The position numbers and the translations under genes are program-made. From NCBI GenBank assembly GCA_015520245.1, contig WAQM01000174.1:1-8098 (forward strand): a stretch of DNA of 8,098 nt, written 5' to 3'. Shown here in pieces: positions 1 through 5,589 of the stretch (the stretch's first letter is position 1; each line of letters begins with the position of its first letter). The DNA comes from Pyrodictiaceae archaeon (GTDB lineage Archaea; Thermoproteota; Thermoprotei_A; Sulfolobales; Pyrodictiaceae). Below the pieces are notes generated by a model that saw nothing but the letters and a program-made list of their open reading frames with translations, had not been told where the DNA came from and ran no database searches.

Positions 1-352
1 CTCCCGTGGATCCCCGCCCCCACCCGGCCACCTCCACGAGCCTCCTGTAGAGCCCCCTCCTCCGGTGCTCGTCCAGCTCGCCTCGGGTTAGCACCTTGAT
101 GTCCAGGGGCGCGTCCTCCGGGACCCCCAGCTCCTCCGCCCGCCTACGCAGCTTCAGCACAGTGTCCAGCTTGTCGACGCCCGGGTCCTCGACGACCACC
201 AGCACGTCTATGTCGCTCAACACGGTGAGCCCTCCCTCAGCCGCGCCGCCGGCCACGTACACGGCCCCGCACTTGTCGCCGAGGACCTCCCTGCAGGCCC
301 TAGCGACGACGGCCGCTATCTCCCTCCACCTCGCGAGCAGCCTCAGCCTCTC
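1..352 (-). CDS. Minimal nucleotidyltransferase (MNT) partner of HEPN protein, 3'-truncated by window edge, start unclear
   Basis: The minus-strand frame with codons ending at position 350 is open from the HEPN stop to the window edge. It reads through a helical segment (ERLRLLARWREIAAVVARA) and then VYVAGGAAEGG followed by LTVLSDIDVLVVVEDP. This is the nucleotidyltransferase-fold signature G(G/S)-x10-DxD, with the two aspartates of SDID as the expected metal ligands. The usual GS is GG here. In HEPN-MNT modules the MNT acts as antitoxin, often by adding nucleotides (AMPylation) to the HEPN partner. That is family knowledge. No ATG, GTG or TTG lies in this frame near the expected N-terminus. 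The first ones downstream are GTG at 260-262 and 254-256, right at the first beta strand. The nearest upstream is a TTG at 454-456, deep inside the HEPN gene. Entry by frameshift at the HEPN stop, a rare start codon, or a real or sequencing frameshift are all possible. The 3' end lies outside the window. Confidence 0.72.
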
Positions 353-818
353 AACCGCGTACCTCGCCCACGACCCTCCTCTCGAGCTCCCGCAGCACCC
401 CCAGGGCCTTCTCGGCGGTTTCGATGTACAGCCGGGCCTGCCTCTCCCCGTACTCAACCGCCCCGTACCTGGCCATAATGTAGCTCTCCTCCAGGAGGTC
501 GAGGGAGTCCCTATGGTCGGACACGAACCTCCCCACAAGCCTCGCCGCATCATCGAGCCCGGCATCCATGAGCAGGTTGCGGAGCCTAGCGAGGAGCGTC
601 CTAGAGCCGTGTATCCTCGGGGCCTCGGCGAACAGCCTGTAGAGCACCGCCTTCACGGCCAGCCGCACCGCCTCCTCGGCGTTGAAGCAGGCCCCATCGT
701 AGTCCCTGTCCTCAAGGTCCCTCTGGGCCTGCACGAGGAACCTCTCGGCGCGCCGCCACAGCAGCCCGTAGTACTCACCGCCCAACCCCGGCCGCGCCTC
801 CGAGGTGCACAGCCCCAT
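351..818 (-). CDS. HEPN domain protein (predicted toxin/RNase partner of MNT)
   Basis: This 155-residue all-helical protein has the layout of archaeal HEPN proteins. EYYGLLWRRAERFLVQAQRDL (15-35, helix 1) is followed by YDGACFNAEEAVRLAVKAVL (40-59, helix 2), R97-x4-H102 (the RX4-6H motif of HEPN ribonucleases) and LLEESYIMARYGAVEY (108-123). HEPN proteins paired with MNTs are RNase toxins or helper proteins in defence. The MNT follows directly on the same strand. The start is uncertain. ATG at 818 gives the longest protein but has no Shine-Dalgarno. TTG at 785 (reading MGGEYYGLL) fits the family N-terminus better, has GGAGG 11 nt upstream, and lies about 43 bp downstream of a TATA-like CTATTAC at about 826-832. 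The gene ends GGT TGA, and the MNT frame is +1 relative to it. Confidence 0.82.
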   Translation of the reverse strand: MGLCTSEARPGLGGEYYGLLWRRAERFLVQAQRDLEDRDYDGACFNAEEAVRLAVKAVLYRLFAEAPRIHGSRTLLARLRNLLMDAGLDDAARLVGRFVSDHRDSLDLLEESYIMARYGAVEYGERQARLYIETAEKALGVLRELERRVVGEVRG

Positions 819-1035
819 GCCGGTAATAGCGTGTCGCGGCAGCGGTGGTGCCAGCCGTCAGCTTTGGCCCGCTGGCCACCCCAAGGTGCTCACTCTAGGA
901 CCGGGATGGCGCTGGGCAGCGCGCTTACCGCTGCGCGGGCCCGCAAATCGTGCTGCCGAGAATGTTTCCGAAGATCGGCGGGTTCGCAGGGCCTGACCCC
1001 TGGACTGTTCCTAAAAACATGAACGCATAAATATC
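819..1035. other. GC-rich non-coding stretch with strong inverted repeats
   Basis: I see no convincing protein in either strand over this 217-bp stretch. It is packed with stem-forming sequence. GGTGG/CCACC (844-848 with 876-880) continues into CCAGC/GCTGG (851-855 with 871-875), giving a 10-bp stem with a 2-nt bulge and a 15-nt loop. GCAGCG/CGCTGC (916-921 with 929-934) closes a 7-nt loop, with GCGCT/AGCGC (909-913 with 918-922) as a competing hairpin. A perfect 10-bp palindrome, GCGGGCCCGC, lies at 935-944. The strand of any RNA is unknown. I checked for tRNA arms, RNase P and SRP signatures by eye and found no good match. It may be an unrecognised structured RNA, regulatory DNA upstream of the HEPN gene, or debris. 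Confidence 0.4.
1013..1017 (-). terminator. Possible T-tract terminator
   Basis: On the minus strand a TTTTT tract lies about 20 nt after the TAG stop of the AT-rich gene, at the point where composition changes from AT-rich to GC-rich. Archaeal intrinsic termination commonly uses such U-tracts without a required hairpin. Position and strand fit; no further support. Confidence 0.3.
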
Positions 1036-1839
1036 CTATTTACGTATAACTACATATGGTGGTCCTATGGACATATCTATTTTTAGGTTTTTACCCAATA
1101 ACATTCTATCCACATACACTTCAACTACGTATGTGATGCTTACAAGGCCTCTTAGCTTCATTAGTGGCTTGTACGCATCCCACTCGAGATTCCCTCTGGC
1201 CAGGTTATGGAACGCCGCCCATACAGTATCAAAACACTCAATTTCCTCCTTGAATACACCTCCTATATGATATATTATTCCTGGTACTTCCTTAAAGACC
1301 ACTTTTTCATTATTTATGTTAAGCTCTATTAATACTACGATATCAACACGCTCTCCCGTAGGATTGCTTATTCTTAGGCAGATCGGTAGACCGGGAGAGA
1401 TCCTGAAAAAGTAACTATTTGTGTTAGGTATTTTATAAACACCTTGATGGATGTCTTCTGGCAGATTTACCATAATAGTAATGGTTTTATTCCAAACCTT
1501 CCTAAACTCACTTATTTTTTGAGGATATATGCTGAGCTTAAGTTTCTCGCTGCCTAACCTAGGAAATTCTATCCTGCCTTTAAAAAATTTGCATATAACA
1601 TATACATCAGAGTCGTTAACTGATATCGTTGAATTACATAGATTACTCCCACTTATAGCAAAGCTTTTGGATATCTCTATAATCTTGTCAATCACTTTAA
1701 TGTCAAGATCTCTCTCACCTAAGTAAGGGTAAAAACCTATATACTTTTGAGAAAATAACGCGACGTAAAAGTTAAGAAGAAGAACTGCAACGATAATTAG
1801 GCTAACTATAGGAAGTAATTTTGATTTAAAAACATACAT
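1036..1839 (-). CDS. Membrane-anchored extracytoplasmic protein of unknown function, AT-rich
   Basis: I do not recognise this 267-residue protein. Residues 8-30 form one strong hydrophobic segment just after two lysines, consistent with an N-terminal membrane anchor or uncleaved signal with the rest outside. The remaining part is polar and beta-rich in appearance. It has three N-glycosylation sequons (N69-S-T, N75-D-S, N117-K-T) and four cysteines (68, 83, 154, 202) that could form disulfides, both fitting an external location. No catalytic motif is visible. The start is well supported: ATG at 1839 is preceded by GAGGTGA, a strong Shine-Dalgarno, with a 7-nt spacer. That Shine-Dalgarno overlaps the stop of the small ORF remnant just upstream, suggesting translational coupling. 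By eye the gene is about 36-38% GC against much higher values in its neighbours, so recent acquisition is likely. Confidence 0.75.
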   Translation of the reverse strand: MYVFKSKLLPIVSLIIVAVLLLNFYVALFSQKYIGFYPYLGERDLDIKVIDKIIEISKSFAISGSNLCNSTISVNDSDVYVICKFFKGRIEFPRLGSEKLKLSIYPQKISEFRKVWNKTITIMVNLPEDIHQGVYKIPNTNSYFFRISPGLPICLRISNPTGERVDIVVLIELNINNEKVVFKEVPGIIYHIGGVFKEEIECFDTVWAAFHNLARGNLEWDAYKPLMKLRGLVSITYVVEVYVDRMLLGKNLKIDMSIGPPYVVIRK

Positions 1840-1846
1840 ACAAATG

Positions 1847-1853
1847 TCACCTC
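1847..1853 (-). promoter_or_regulatory. Strong Shine-Dalgarno GAGGTGA deciding the start at 1839
   Basis: GAGGTGA on the minus strand lies 7 nt before the ATG at 1839 and matches the archaeal anti-Shine-Dalgarno well. It also contains the stop codon of the preceding small ORF, so the two would be translationally coupled. Confidence 0.6.
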
Positions 1854-2064
1854 TGTTGATCTAGTATGATTACATCGTAACCTACTGCTATGTACATAAA
1901 GCTCTCCTTTCGAACAGAGCCGATCTCCTCACGAAGCTTCACCATAGCAGGGAGTTTTAAGAGCTCCTTAGAAGCTTCCAAACTTCGTCAGCTACCACCA
2001 GGCCCTCGAATGTCCCCGGGGGGACGATGATTAGGAAGGAATCTTTACCGGGACCTTTACTCAC
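1847..2064 (-). pseudogene. Probable frameshifted small ORF (about 70 residues if repaired), or two overlapping mini-ORFs
   Basis: Two short minus-strand frames join smoothly. The first runs from GTG at 2064 to TAA at 1957 (35 residues: MSKGPGKDSFLIIVPPGTFE then GLVVADEVWKLLRSS). The second can start at TTG 1981 or ATG 1945 and ends with TGA at 1847-1849 (residues LEASKELLKLPAMVKL then REEIGSVRKESF and MYIAVGYDVIILDQQR). A single -1 shift near GAAGTTTGG (about 1980-1988) would make one coherent protein of about 70 residues. The TGA stop lies inside the GAGGTGA Shine-Dalgarno of the next gene. I do not recognise the product. It could be a decayed gene, a programmed-frameshift gene, two real mini-genes, or a sequencing error. 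The GTG lies inside the second copy of an 18-bp tandem repeat, which may carry its promoter. Confidence 0.4.
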
Positions 2065-2095
2065 AAATTAGATAACACTCACAAATTAGATAACA
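2060..2095. repeat. Perfect 18-bp tandem duplication, two copies
   Basis: CTCACAAATTAGATAACA occurs at 2060-2077 and again immediately at 2078-2095 without mismatch. Read on the minus strand each copy carries TTATCTAA, a TATA-like element, followed by TTTGTGAG, where GTG can serve as a start. The copy nearer the small ORF supplies its GTG. The duplication may therefore have doubled a promoter or start region. It lies 82 bp behind the tRNA 3' end, inside the AT-rich island. Confidence 0.85.
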
Positions 2096-2177
2096 GCGGG
2101 ATGCATACTACTAATACCAGTGTTGTAAGACTCCTGTGTGGTTTTATGCAGTACCTTAGAATGGATGGCCGTCGTGG

Positions 2178-2255
2178 TGGCGGGCCCGCGGGGATTTGAA
2201 CCCCGGACCTCCGGCTCCGAAGGCCGGCGCTCCGTCCTGGCTGAGCTACGGGCCC
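2178..2255 (-). tRNA. tRNA-Arg, anticodon TCG
   Basis: This is a complete uninterrupted cloverleaf on the minus strand. The acceptor stem GGGCCCG pairs fully with CGGGCCC. The D stem is GCTC/GAGC with G18G19 in the loop. The anticodon stem CCGGC/GCCGG closes loop CTTCGGA, giving anticodon TCG for CGA codons. A 5-nt variable loop (AGGTC) and T stem CGGGG/CCCCG with loop TTCAAAT follow. Discriminator G73 is followed by an encoded CCA (2178-2180), and the next three bases encode a second CCA (2175-2177). No intron is present. Position 21, usually A, appears to be G. The ArgRS gene lies just upstream in the same direction, with the radical SAM gene between them. The tRNA has its own TATA box, so it can be transcribed separately. 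Confidence 0.96.
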
Positions 2256-2281
2256 TCCGTGGGGGGCCCGCGGCGGCCCCA

Positions 2282-2289
2282 CTTATACG
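2282..2289 (-). promoter_or_regulatory. TATA box for tRNA-Arg
   Basis: CGTATAAG on the minus strand is centred about 30 bp upstream of the tRNA 5' end, the normal archaeal TATA-to-start distance. It is an isolated AT-rich octamer in an otherwise GC-only intergenic stretch. Confidence 0.65.
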
Positions 2290-2310
2290 GGTGGGCTCGC
2301 CGGCGCCGCC

Positions 2311-3579
2311 TTAGGGCACCTTCCTGTCGCCCGGCCCCACGTGGCCGATCTCCGTCTGCACTATGACGGTCCTGAGCCCCTGCTCCTCGAGGACCCTCTT
2401 GACCTCCAGCATCTCGGCGACGCTGGGCCTCCTCAGGTCGCGGCGCCTGAACGCGGGGAAGTAGTCGAGCACGGTTACCTGTATCCGCGGGTCTATCGAG
2501 GCGACCCTCCTCCCGGCCTCGGCTATCTCGTCCAGCGTGACCAGCCTGGGGTTGTATACCAGTCCGACCCCCAGGTAGACCCTGTCGCCGTAGTGCTCGT
2601 AGATGTACTCGACGGCCCTCCACGCGGTCTCGAGGTACCGCCTGGCGAGGTCGCGGTCGCGGATCCCGGTGACCCTCATGTACGTGTCCACCCTGGCGCA
2701 CTTGGGCTCGACGCCTATGTTGTTGCACCCCGCCTCGACGAGGTCGTCGATGTAGTCGGGGGTCAGGAGGGTGCCGTTGCTGTCGAGGTGCCGGCGGACC
2801 TTGGGCTTCACCAGCCTCGTAACGTGCCGGAAGAAGCTGACCAGCCAGCGCCTGTTGAGGGTGGGCTCGCCGCCGCTTATCGCCACCCCCCTCGTGCGGT
2901 AGAGGCGGTGGCAGGCGACGACGGCCCTGGCCGCCTCCTCGGGCGTCAGCGGCGGGCTGGCGTTGTCGTAGGTCACGGCGTAGTTCTGGCACTGGGGGCA
3001 GCGGAGGTTGCAGCCGGCCGCCCAGAGGGCGGCCTCGACGTAGCTGCGGTAGTCGACCTCCCACCACGGCGTGGCCTTGCCGCCGACCGTGTGGGGCTCC
3101 GGGCCGTGCACGATCCGCAGCGGCGGCCTGCCCTCCACGTCGGTCTCGACCCTCATGCCGTCCCTGACGGGCGTGATGCAGGCGGGCTCGGGCCTGCCGT
3201 CGACCAGGACCGCGCAGGACCAGCAGCCGCCGGTGCGGCACTCGAGCGACGGCCCCCTCGGGGAGCCGGGCTCGGCGAAGCGGTACCCGACCGCCTGCAG
3301 CGCCTCGGCCACGGTCATCCTATCGTGGACCACGTACTCGACACCGTCGACGACTATCCTGGCGGGCCTGGCCTCGACCTCCTCGTCGGCGGCGACGCGC
3401 GCCTCGTAGGGGCACGCCCAGTAGCACGCGAGGCAGCCCACGCACCTGCCCGGCGACCTGCACACCGAGACCGTGGAGCACACGCCGCAGCCGCGGCACC
3501 TCTTAGGGTCTACCCTTACCACCCTCCTGCGGACCTTCAGGGCTAGCGACCCCATGGCGTGGCGCCCGGCGGGCCTCAC
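2311..3579 (-). CDS. Radical SAM protein fused to 2[4Fe-4S] and [2Fe-2S] ferredoxin domains
   Basis: This 422-residue protein has three iron-sulfur domains in order. Residues 28-56 hold eight cysteines as CX2CX2CX5C and CX2CX2CX3CP, a bacterial-type 2[4Fe-4S] ferredoxin. Residues about 75-145 form a plant-type [2Fe-2S] ferredoxin with C114-x4-C119-x2-C122 and C134. Residues about 175-400 are a radical SAM core with C190-x3-C194-x2-C197 binding the SAM cluster and the GGEP motif at 236-239 (ISGGEPTLN). The core most resembles the pyruvate formate-lyase activating enzyme/MEMO-associated radical SAM group (COG1180-like); this is recognition by eye. The ferredoxin domains are probably built-in electron donors. 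The substrate is unknown. I chose the GTG start at 3579, four bases inside the argS stop (ATGTGA), because GGAG lies 5 nt upstream. ATG at 3555 is the alternative and has no well-placed Shine-Dalgarno. The overlap indicates co-translation with argS. Confidence 0.88.
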   Translation of the reverse strand: MRPAGRHAMGSLALKVRRRVVRVDPKRCRGCGVCSTVSVCRSPGRCVGCLACYWACPYEARVAADEEVEARPARIVVDGVEYVVHDRMTVAEALQAVGYRFAEPGSPRGPSLECRTGGCWSCAVLVDGRPEPACITPVRDGMRVETDVEGRPPLRIVHGPEPHTVGGKATPWWEVDYRSYVEAALWAAGCNLRCPQCQNYAVTYDNASPPLTPEEAARAVVACHRLYRTRGVAISGGEPTLNRRWLVSFFRHVTRLVKPKVRRHLDSNGTLLTPDYIDDLVEAGCNNIGVEPKCARVDTYMRVTGIRDRDLARRYLETAWRAVEYIYEHYGDRVYLGVGLVYNPRLVTLDEIAEAGRRVASIDPRIQVTVLDYFPAFRRRDLRRPSVAEMLEVKRVLEEQGLRTVIVQTEIGHVGPGDRKVP

Positions 3580-5543
3580 ATCCTCTCCAGCGGCCTCACC
3601 CCTATCAGCCTCAGCGCGCTGGCCAGCACGGTCTTCACGGTGTACACGAGGGCCAGCTTGAAGTTCCTCACGCCGGGGTCCGGCTCGCGTATAACCGGAT
3701 CGCGCTGGTACCACGTGTTGAAGGCATCGGCCAGCTTGTTGGCGTAGCTTACCAGGATCTCCGGCCTCATCTCGTCGGCCGCCTTGACGAAGGCGTAGGG
3801 GAACTCCAGGGCGAGCAGCACCAGCCTCCTCCGGAGCCCCTCCTCGGCGGCGCCGTAGTCTATGGAGTCCCAGTCGATCGGCCCCCCGTGCCTCCTCAGG
3901 ATGCTAGCGGCCCTGGCGTGGGTGTACTGCAGGTAAGGCGCGCTGTTCCTCTCGAAGTTCAGGGCCTCCTCTATGCTGAAGGTGACGGGCTTGCTCGGCG
4001 ACACCGAGACCAGGGAGTAGCGGATCGCCGACACGGCTATGGCCTCGGCTATCTTGTCCACCTCCTCCTCGGGCAGGCCCGGGTTCCTCTTCCTCACCTC
4101 CTCGGCGGCCACGGCCTTCGCCCTGTCTATGAGCTCGTCGAGCGTGACGTACTGGCCGCGGCGCCCGCTCATGGCGGCCCCCGGCAGCGTGACCATCTCG
4201 TAAGCGTAGTGGATCGTGTTCAGCCCCTCCCTCCTGTAGCCGAGCTGTATGAGCGCGAGCCTCACCTGCAGCTGCTCGAGCCTCTGCTCGGCGGCTATGA
4301 CGTTCACCACCATGTCGGCGTTGAACTCGCGGAACTTCTTTATCGTATAGGCAATGTCCCTGGTCGTGTAGAGCGTCGTGCCGTCGCTCCTCATGAGTAT
4401 GAGGGGCGGGACCTCCATGCCCTTGGGCACCCCGAGCTTCCTGGCAAGCTCCTCGTCGGCCAGCAGGCTGCTGAAGTCCAGGGCGTAGGCGCCCTTGTAG
4501 GTGGTGAACGCGGGGTTCCTCTTGGCCTCCTCGAGGAGCCTCGCCACGCTGCCGCTCCATGTGAGGTCGCTCTCCCAGTCCCACACGTCGAACTCCACGC
4601 CCAGCCTGCCCAGCGTCTCGCGGAACCCCTGGAGGCACAGGTTCACGACCTCCCTGACCTTCCTCACCACCTCGTCGTCGAGCTTGTACTCGTACTTCCT
4701 CATTATGTCGGACACCGACCTCTCGGGGTCAGGGTCGCTGTTGACGGCCTCGGCTATCCTCTCGAAGAGCCCGGGGTCGCGCTCCCTGAGCCTCGAGAGG
4801 GCGGCGACGAGCTCGTCGAGCTCCCTAATCTTCTCCCGGTACTCGTCGAACCTCTCCTCCCTCTTCAGCCTCTCGAGCTCCTCCTTCACCCTCCTCAGGT
4901 CGAGCAGCGTGTGCGTTATGGCGTAGACGAGGCCGACCCAGTGGTCCGGCTTGATGCCCTTGGGGGGCTCCAGGCCCGCCTTGATGAAGCCGTAGGCGAG
5001 GACTGCCACCTGCCTGCCGACGTCGTTGATGTAGAACCTCGTCTGGACGTGGTGGCCGCGAGCCCTTAGCAGGCGGGCCAGCGCGTCCCCCAGGCTCGCG
5101 TTCCTGCCGTGGCCTATGTGCAGCGGGTGGACGGGGTTGGCGCTCGTGTGCTCGATGACCACCCTCAGAGGCCTATCGGCCGGCACGAGCCCGAAGCGGT
5201 CGCCCTCGGCCCTCACGGCTGCGAACACGAGCTTGGCCACCTCGCTGGCCCTGTACTCGAGGTTGGCGTAGCCCCTGACGAAGTGGAGGCCCGCGACCAG
5301 CGGGCTCGCCTTCGCCTCCTCCTGGGCCGCCTCGAAGAGCTGCTGGGGCTTGAGCCCGGCCCTCTTGGCGAACCTGGCCAGCGGGACGCCGTAGTCCCCC
5401 GGGGCGTCGGCCGGCACCTCGCTTACGGCTATCTCGATCTCCCTCTCGGCCAGGCTGGCCCCCAGCCTGGAGGCCGACCTGGCCAGGATGCTAGCGATGA
5501 GCCGAGGCGGCGAGGCCGCCAGGACGTCCCTGCTGGTGGGCAA
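3576..5543 (-). CDS. argS: Arginyl-tRNA synthetase (class I)
   Basis: This enzyme charges tRNA-Arg with arginine using ATP in the cytoplasm. The 655-residue product has the full family layout. The N-terminal tRNA D-loop binding domain (about 1-95) is followed by the Rossmann catalytic domain with EHTSANPVHPLHIGHGRN (131-148, HIGH at 142-145) and FYINDVGRQ. SDGTTLYTTRDIAYTIKKF lies at 386-404, and the degenerate KMSKS equivalent is AMSGRRG (457-463), as usual for ArgRS. The C-terminal DALR anticodon-binding domain (about 520-655) includes SAPYLQYTHARAASILR. A charged helical insert spans about 215-300. The start is TTG at 5543, preceded by GGGGGAG and placed about 37 bp downstream of a TATA box. 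No ATG or GTG is available nearby. The stop overlaps the radical SAM gene start by 4 bp. A tRNA-Arg and a probable arginine decarboxylase are close by. Confidence 0.97.
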   Translation of the reverse strand: MPTSRDVLAASPPRLIASILARSASRLGASLAEREIEIAVSEVPADAPGDYGVPLARFAKRAGLKPQQLFEAAQEEAKASPLVAGLHFVRGYANLEYRASEVAKLVFAAVRAEGDRFGLVPADRPLRVVIEHTSANPVHPLHIGHGRNASLGDALARLLRARGHHVQTRFYINDVGRQVAVLAYGFIKAGLEPPKGIKPDHWVGLVYAITHTLLDLRRVKEELERLKREERFDEYREKIRELDELVAALSRLRERDPGLFERIAEAVNSDPDPERSVSDIMRKYEYKLDDEVVRKVREVVNLCLQGFRETLGRLGVEFDVWDWESDLTWSGSVARLLEEAKRNPAFTTYKGAYALDFSSLLADEELARKLGVPKGMEVPPLILMRSDGTTLYTTRDIAYTIKKFREFNADMVVNVIAAEQRLEQLQVRLALIQLGYRREGLNTIHYAYEMVTLPGAAMSGRRGQYVTLDELIDRAKAVAAEEVRKRNPGLPEEEVDKIAEAIAVSAIRYSLVSVSPSKPVTFSIEEALNFERNSAPYLQYTHARAASILRRHGGPIDWDSIDYGAAEEGLRRRLVLLALEFPYAFVKAADEMRPEILVSYANKLADAFNTWYQRDPVIREPDPGVRNFKLALVYTVKTVLASALRLIGVRPLERM

Positions 5544-5577
5544 AGCTCCCCCGCTTCCCCCGCGGCCCGGCCTGACC

Positions 5578-5584
5578 CTATATC
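5578..5584 (-). promoter_or_regulatory. TATA box for argS
   Basis: GATATAG on the minus strand sits between the decarboxylase stop (5590) and the argS TTG start, about 37 bp upstream of the latter. A start about 26 bp downstream would give a leader of roughly 10-12 nt carrying the GGGGGAG ribosome site. argS and the radical SAM gene therefore probably have their own promoter. Confidence 0.6.
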
Positions 5585-5589
5585 CCGCC

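Larger units (their letters stand above)
1840..2177. other. Stretch without an intact gene between tRNA-Arg and the AT-rich gene
   Basis: This 338-bp stretch holds, from the tRNA side: about 80 bp without recognisable content directly behind the tRNA 3' end, an 18-bp tandem duplication (2060-2095), the probable frameshifted small ORF, and the Shine-Dalgarno of the downstream gene (1847-1853). Its composition is AT-richer than the tRNA and the arginine cluster, like the gene that follows it. No integrase, transposase or terminal inverted repeat was seen. Confidence 0.5.

Noticed and set aside
904..1000. Possible degenerate tRNA in the GC-rich spacer (GGTTCGCA resembling a T loop; CGCAAATC resembling TTCAAATC)
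   Set aside because: The flanking bases cannot form a T stem or a 7-bp acceptor stem in either orientation.
96..1022. 308-residue plus-strand ORF over the HEPN-MNT region
   Set aside because: Opposite-strand shadow of two genes with recognisable HEPN and nucleotidyltransferase motifs; its Ser/Thr/Pro-rich sequence has no domain pattern.
2018..2032. Box C-like GATGATTA as part of a C/D guide RNA
   Set aside because: No box D (CTGA) or internal D'/C' at suitable distance was found downstream.
935..2189. GCGGGCCCGC at 935-944 repeated at the tRNA acceptor end (2180-2189), bounding the AT-rich island like att sites
   Set aside because: The match is only 10 bp, self-palindromic and GC-only, and similarity stops immediately on both sides. 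Integration at a tRNA normally duplicates a longer piece of the tRNA 3' half.
2079..2282. 67-residue minus-strand ORF running through the tRNA
   Set aside because: The stretch VAQPGRSAGLRSRR and GVQIPAGP is the usual artefact of translating a tRNA gene; the tRNA explains the sequence.
2246..3241. 331-residue minus-strand ORF in another frame of the radical SAM gene
   Set aside because: Arg/Gly/Pro-rich shadow with no motifs that also runs into the tRNA; the true frame carries the cysteine motifs.
2341..3546. Long plus-strand ORF (401 residues) opposite the radical SAM gene, and similar long plus-strand ORF at 3888-5069 opposite argS
   Set aside because: High GC removes stop codons from other frames. 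Both are rich in Pro, Gly, Val, Asp and Leu without domain motifs and lie exactly opposite genes with clear catalytic motifs.
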